Below are positions 6,949-9,563 of a DNA stretch of 9,563 nucleotides, in pieces. The position numbers were made by a program, and so were the translations under genes. A model generated the notes under the pieces. The model was given only the letters and a program-made list of their open reading frames with translations, did no database searches and was not told where the DNA came from. Origin of the DNA: Candidatus Zixiibacteriota bacterium (lineage in GTDB: Bacteria > Zixibacteria > MSB-5A5 > GN15 > FEB-12). The stretch spans positions 1 to 9,563 of the forward strand of contig JADFLZ010000051.1 in the NCBI GenBank assembly GCA_022564135.1, given 5' to 3'. Within the stretch, counting starts at the first letter, position 1, and every line of letters begins with the position of its first letter.

Positions 6949-8225
6949 TGTGGTACCAGTTGCTGTTCGCATGCTTGATAATATTATTTTATATTATCGC
7001 CTATAGAGTTTCTCTTTACTCACTGGCAGTAAATCTTGACCCGGACGAACTTGAATCTTTGTATGACAAAGTCAGCACAGGCCAGAAGAAGTTTCTGGAG
7101 CGTTTAGCCGCCGACCCGCAGGATTTTATGCAGGTCAGCATGGTCTATAAGGCCATTTCGCTGGTCGCCATAACGGTCGCGGCAGTGCTTTTTCTTATTT
7201 CTATTCCAATCGAGATGATACTGGCAAAAATTGCAATTTGGTCGTTGTCGCTGCTGACAATCTGGATAGGTTATGTTTTAATAGTAGAGTATCTTCCCAG
7301 GCGCTCCTCGCGAACAGCAATCAATTCTAAAATGATAAGAAAACTCTGGTATCTGAGAATTATTACATTCTTGATGCTGCCTATCGTCAGAAAATACCGG
7401 AGCGTAATAATCAAAGCCAATGCTGCCGAACCGGTGACCGAAGAAGAAAAAGAAGAAATTGTCGAACGTGCCATAGAAGCGCTGGCCGAGCAGGCGGGTA
7501 TTGGCGAGACACTGGTTGAAGAGGATGAAAAGGAAATGATCGGTCAGATATTTCTTTTAGACCAGAAAGTTGTCCGCGAAGTAATGATCCCCAGAGTCGA
7601 AATCACCGGTATCGAAAAGTCGATGTCGTTTAAGAAAATTCGCGAAGTTATTTTACAAGACGGTCATTCGCGCTATCCGGTTTATGATGAAGTCATAGAC
7701 AAGGTAATCGGCATGATTTATGTCAAAGACCTCTTTAATCAGATGCCGGGACGCGGCGAAACTTTCGACATCAGCCGTTATTTGCGCAAACCATATTTTG
7801 TCAACGAAACCAAAGTCATCGGCGACTTGCTGCAGGAATTTAAAGTCGGCAGACAGCATATTGCCATTGTCATGGACGATCTCGGCGGAGTGGCCGGTTT
7901 GGTTACTCTCGAAGATATTATCGAAGAGATAGTTGGTGAAATTCATGACGAGCATGATACCGAAGAAGAAGAGTTCATCAAACTGACCGACGGCCGCTTA
8001 CTGATTAATGCTACGATGAGAGTGGAACGCCTGCAGGATTACCTGGATACCGATCATGATGAGGGGGACTATGAAACGGTCGGCGGTCTGTTGTATAACC
8101 TGGCCGGAACTACCCCTGTTGTCGGGCAAAAACTCAAATGGAACGATCTGGAATTCGAGATCGACAAGGTAGAAAAGCGCCGCATCAAACTGGTTAAAGT
8201 CTCGACCGATAATAATCAACATTGA
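6948..8225 (+). CDS. HlyC/CorC family membrane protein with CBS pair
   Basis: This 425-residue protein belongs to the CorC/HlyC (YbeX/CNNM-like) family, linked to Mg2+/Co2+ homeostasis. Three to four hydrophobic segments (about 3-27, 65-85, 88-114, and a weaker 133-147) form a divergent DUF21-like membrane part. A charged linker rich in Glu follows (161-195). Next comes the CBS pair: first copy about 200-265 with VMIPRVEI and HSRYPVYD, second about 270-330 with VGRQHIAIVMDDLGGVAGLV and TLEDIIEEIVGEI. The C-terminal CorC_HlyC domain (about 343-420) includes DYETVGGLL. The ATG at 6948 overlaps the ybeY stop by one base and has AGGTG at 6936-6940 as RBS. E. coli YbeX lacks the membrane part, so this is the longer form. 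It closes the operon. CBS domains suggest adenosine-nucleotide sensing; transport activity itself is inferred. Confidence 0.94.
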   Translation: MWYQLLFACLIILFYIIAYRVSLYSLAVNLDPDELESLYDKVSTGQKKFLERLAADPQDFMQVSMVYKAISLVAITVAAVLFLISIPIEMILAKIAIWSLSLLTIWIGYVLIVEYLPRRSSRTAINSKMIRKLWYLRIITFLMLPIVRKYRSVIIKANAAEPVTEEEKEEIVERAIEALAEQAGIGETLVEEDEKEMIGQIFLLDQKVVREVMIPRVEITGIEKSMSFKKIREVILQDGHSRYPVYDEVIDKVIGMIYVKDLFNQMPGRGETFDISRYLRKPYFVNETKVIGDLLQEFKVGRQHIAIVMDDLGGVAGLVTLEDIIEEIVGEIHDEHDTEEEEFIKLTDGRLLINATMRVERLQDYLDTDHDEGDYETVGGLLYNLAGTTPVVGQKLKWNDLEFEIDKVEKRRIKLVKVSTDNNQH

Positions 8226-8240
8226 ATTGAAGATTATAAC

Positions 8241-8272
8241 CCAATTGACATTGGTATTTCCCTTTTGTCTTT
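8241..8272 (+). terminator. weak candidate terminator after the operon
   Basis: CCAAT (8241-8245) and ATTGG (8250-8254) form a 5-bp stem with a TGAC loop, followed by a T-rich tract (8255-8272) that is interrupted by C and G. The stem is short and AT-containing, so it would be a poor intrinsic terminator, but it is the only candidate close to the corC stop codon. Confidence 0.25.
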
Positions 8273-8391
8273 CCAGCTTTAGTTCCTATAAGGGGCGGAG
8301 GCCCCGAGTCTTCGCTCGGAACCAAAGCTGAGAATCCATCTTTTATATAACAGTCACCCTGAGCTTGCGCTTGTCCTGAGCGGATTCGAGG

Positions 8392-8410
8392 GGCAGACGA
8401 GACGTCTGCC
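8392..8410. repeat. 7-bp stem palindrome
   Basis: GGCAGAC (8392-8398) and GTCTGCC (8404-8410) are perfect reverse complements around a GAGAC loop. It is not followed by a T tract on the plus strand, so it is not an obvious terminator. Its right arm runs into the first copy of the CTGCCGCCCACA direct repeat. Confidence 0.75.
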
Positions 8411-8475
8411 GCCCACAAAAATATAGTTGTTAGGAACCCACCGCAAGCAGTGGGCCACCCGGCCTGCCGCCCACA
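8406..8475 (+). repeat. direct repeat pair CTGCCGCCCACA
   Basis: Identical 12-mers lie at 8406-8417 and 8464-8475, 58 bp apart start to start, both followed by A-rich sequence. The first copy overlaps the right arm of the 8392-8410 palindrome; the second has a different, non-palindromic left flank, suggesting a degenerated or partial element copy. Confidence 0.75.
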
Positions 8476-8487
8476 GAAATTTGAATC

Positions 8488-8507
8488 GCAGGTCGGGACC
8501 CGCCTGC
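8488..8507. repeat. inverted repeat with bulged stem
   Basis: GCAGG (8488-8492) pairs with CCTGC (8503-8507). After a one-base bulge (T8493), CGG (8494-8496) pairs with CCG (8500-8502), leaving a 3-nt loop. This gives an 8-bp GC-rich stem. It sits at the right-hand part of the hairpin cluster. Confidence 0.6.
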
Positions 8508-8619
8508 TTGGTCTGGTCCTGACTAATAATTCTTCCCTAAATAGTCCACGAATTCCTTGACAAACAGACCTATTTTGTGCAAATTGAAGTACAAATTCTT
8601 TAATTACGAGTCTGGCGGG

Positions 8620-8648
8620 TTGCTGATATTGTTTTTAAGAATTATCAT
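8620..8648 (+). promoter_or_regulatory. candidate promoter of the FG-GAP gene
   Basis: TTGCTG (8620-8625) and TATCAT (8643-8648) are separated by 17 nt. The -10 matches consensus at five of six positions; the -35 at three of six. Transcription would begin near 8655, giving a leader of about 45 nt. A perfect TTGACA also occurs at 8557-8562 but has no good -10 at the right distance. Confidence 0.35.
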
Positions 8649-8699
8649 TTCGCAGCCTGATATTGAAAATTAAGTCCCTTACAACAACAAGGACATACT

Positions 8700-9563
8700 A
8701 TGAAACGCTCTAATCGGAATTTGTTGCTATCCATTATTATTCTTATTGTGTCTGTTTCAACAGCGCATTCAGGGGTCACGCCGGTATATGTCTTCACTGG
8801 CGAAGTGGAATTTGATTACCTCGGAGTTTCGGTAGCTTCGGCTGGAGATGTCAACAACGATGGATTTGATGACATGATCGTGGGTGCCTGGAAAAATGAC
8901 GCCGGTGGCTCTGAAGCCGGTCGGGCCTATGTCTTTTCCGGTCTAAACGGTGATACGCTTTATGTATTCACAGGCGAAGCGGCAGAAGACTGGTTCGGTG
9001 TTTCAGTTGCTTCGGCGGGTGATGTAAATAACGACGGTTTCGCTGACCTGATAGTGGGCGCTCCTCGTAATGACGCTGGCGGCACTGATGCCGGGCGAGC
9101 TTATGTTTTTTCCGGTCAGACAGGAGATACACTTTATGTTTTCACTGGCGAGGATACAGCTAACTTCTTTGGTGGTTCGGTGTCTTCGGCCGGTGATGTT
9201 AATAATGACGGCTATGATGACCTGATCGTGGGGGCTTTCAGAAACGACGCTGGTGGCAATGGAGCAGGTCGGGCCTATGTCTTTTCCGGTCAGAGTGGTG
9301 ATACGCTTTTTGTTTTTACCGGCGAGGCGGAATTCGATCAGCTCGGTTTTTCAGTTGCTTTTGCGGGTGATGTAAATAACGACGGTTTTGATGACTTGAT
9401 CGTAGGAGCTGATGACAATGACGCTGCTGGCCCTGCTGCCGGACGAGCCTATGTTTTTTCCGGTAAGACGGGCGATACACTATACGTATTCACCGGCGAG
9501 GCGGGAGATGACCGCTTCGGTTGGTCGGTTGCTTCGGCGGGTGATGTAGATAACGACGGTTTC
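8700..9563 (+). CDS. secreted FG-GAP repeat (integrin-alpha-like beta-propeller) protein, N-terminal part
   Basis: An uninterrupted reading frame of 288 codons runs from the ATG at 8700 to the last base of the window, so the protein continues beyond it. AAGGA (8689-8693) lies 6 nt before the ATG. Residues 1-24 form a Sec signal peptide: MKRSNRN, a hydrophobic core, then a likely cleavage after AHS (24). Residues 30-288 are tandem FG-GAP blades of exactly 58 residues (starting at 30, 88, 146, 204 and 262). Each reads roughly YVFTGE-(F)-LG-SVASAGDVNNDGFDDLIVGA-NDAGG-AGRAYVFSG-GDTL. The loop DVNNDGFDD (50-58 in the first) is the DxNxDGxxD calcium-binding motif of integrin-alpha and related propellers. 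Such proteins are extracellular or surface-bound; C-terminal sorting or dockerin modules are common in relatives but lie outside the window. Adhesion, binding and enzymatic roles all remain possible. Confidence 0.93.
   Translation, partial: MKRSNRNLLLSIIILIVSVSTAHSGVTPVYVFTGEVEFDYLGVSVASAGDVNNDGFDDMIVGAWKNDAGGSEAGRAYVFSGLNGDTLYVFTGEAAEDWFGVSVASAGDVNNDGFADLIVGAPRNDAGGTDAGRAYVFSGQTGDTLYVFTGEDTANFFGGSVSSAGDVNNDGYDDLIVGAFRNDAGGNGAGRAYVFSGQSGDTLFVFTGEAEFDQLGFSVAFAGDVNNDGFDDLIVGADDNDAAGPAAGRAYVFSGKTGDTLYVFTGEAGDDRFGWSVASAGDVDNDGF
8787..9563 (+). repeat. 174-bp tandem repeat array encoding FG-GAP blades
   Basis: The GGN-GAT codons that open the GDVNNDGF loop fall at 8844, 9018, 9192, 9366 and 9540: a constant 174-bp step with no indel. 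Units start at 8787, 8961, 9135, 9309 and 9483, the fifth cut by the window end. Many differences between units are silent third-position changes, showing that the protein sequence has been kept while the DNA diverged. Confidence 0.92.

Larger units (their letters stand above)
8292..8520. repeat. cluster of GC-rich hairpins and short direct repeats (REP/MITE-like)
   Basis: At least five foldable units follow one another: GGGGC/GCCCC (8292-8305), CCGAG/CTCGG (8304-8319), GGCAGAC/GTCTGCC (8392-8410), CCCAC/GTGGG (8437-8454) and GCAGG/CCTGC with inner CGG/CCG (8488-8507). Direct repeats are CCTGAGC (8358-8364 and 8375-8381) and CTGCCGCCCACA (8406-8417 and 8464-8475). The segment contrasts in composition with its AT-rich surroundings. 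Several parts resemble dispersed intergenic palindromes common in environmental genomes (CCCTGAGC...-type and CAGGTCGGGACC-type), which I recall only in general terms. Whether copies exist elsewhere in this genome cannot be seen from one window. Confidence 0.6.
8226..8699. other. 474-bp non-coding spacer, AT-rich with a GC-rich repeat core
   Basis: I see no credible gene here on either strand. The flanks (8226-8290 and 8521-8699) are AT-rich. The middle (8292-8520) is GC-rich and packed with inverted and direct repeats, described separately. The 3' part carries a candidate promoter and the RBS of the downstream FG-GAP gene. Confidence 0.7.

Noticed and set aside
8392..8410. Rho-independent terminator at the 7-bp palindrome
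   Set aside because: The stem is good but the sequence after it on the plus strand is GCCCACAAAAA, not a T tract, and it lies about 170 bp beyond the corC stop.
8194..8418. 74-codon minus-strand reading frame across the corC end and the hairpin cluster
   Set aside because: It overlaps the corC 3' end, has no RBS, and its sequence is the kind of composition that arises by translating intergenic palindromic repeats; no domain is visible.
8292..8520. CRISPR array or attachment site
   Set aside because: The repeats are short, unequal and not regularly spaced with unique spacers; there are no cas genes, integrase or tRNA gene in the window.
8557..8585. Perfect TTGACA -35 box as promoter of the FG-GAP gene
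   Set aside because: No acceptable -10 lies 16-18 nt downstream (CAAATT or similar); the TTGCTG/TATCAT pair at 8620-8648 is better.

Overview
The window carries one block of conserved bacterial housekeeping genes flanked by accessory material. The protein repertoire is Gram-negative-like: lipobox and Sec signal peptides, the phoH-(7TM-HD)-ybeY-corC gene order, and an FG-GAP beta-propeller secreted protein. Base composition looks moderate. These traits suggest a bacterium of the FCB superphylum or a related candidate phylum (Zixibacteria-like would fit). That placement is inferred from gene style and intergenic repeats, not from any marker comparison.

Layout. Positions 1-284 (minus) hold the N-terminal part of a PTS EIIA type-2 domain protein, cut by the window edge. 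A divergent 155-bp gap with candidate promoters separates it from an orphan lipoprotein (440-1252, plus) with an unusual cysteine pattern. After a 156-bp gap comes a tight five-gene plus-strand cluster, 1409-8225: aspS (TTG start), a phoH/ybeZ-type ATPase, a PgpH-like 7TM-HD phosphodiesterase, ybeY, and a HlyC/CorC-family CBS membrane protein. Junctions are 11 nt, 19 nt, a 4-nt overlap and a 1-nt overlap, so it is very likely one operon. Positions 8226-8699 are non-coding and contain a dense set of GC-rich hairpins and short direct repeats, looking like a mosaic of REP-like elements. From 8700 to the window end runs the start of a secreted FG-GAP repeat protein whose blades recur with an exact 174-bp (58-codon) period.

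How the genes work together. AspRS charges tRNA-Asp. YbeY is a 16S rRNA maturation and ribosome quality-control endonuclease, and PhoH/YbeZ is its usual partner ATPase. The HD protein is predicted to hydrolyse c-di-AMP, and the CorC-like protein is a CBS-domain membrane protein of the ion-homeostasis type. The cluster therefore joins translation, RNA processing, nucleotide second messenger and ion homeostasis, as seen in many bacteria.

I did not find a clearly new multi-gene system. The points most worth a second look are the alternating two-blade signature in the FG-GAP array, the hairpin cluster in front of it, the mixed tRNA-discrimination signature and variant catalytic loop of the AspRS, and the GDCPSGC-bearing lipoprotein.
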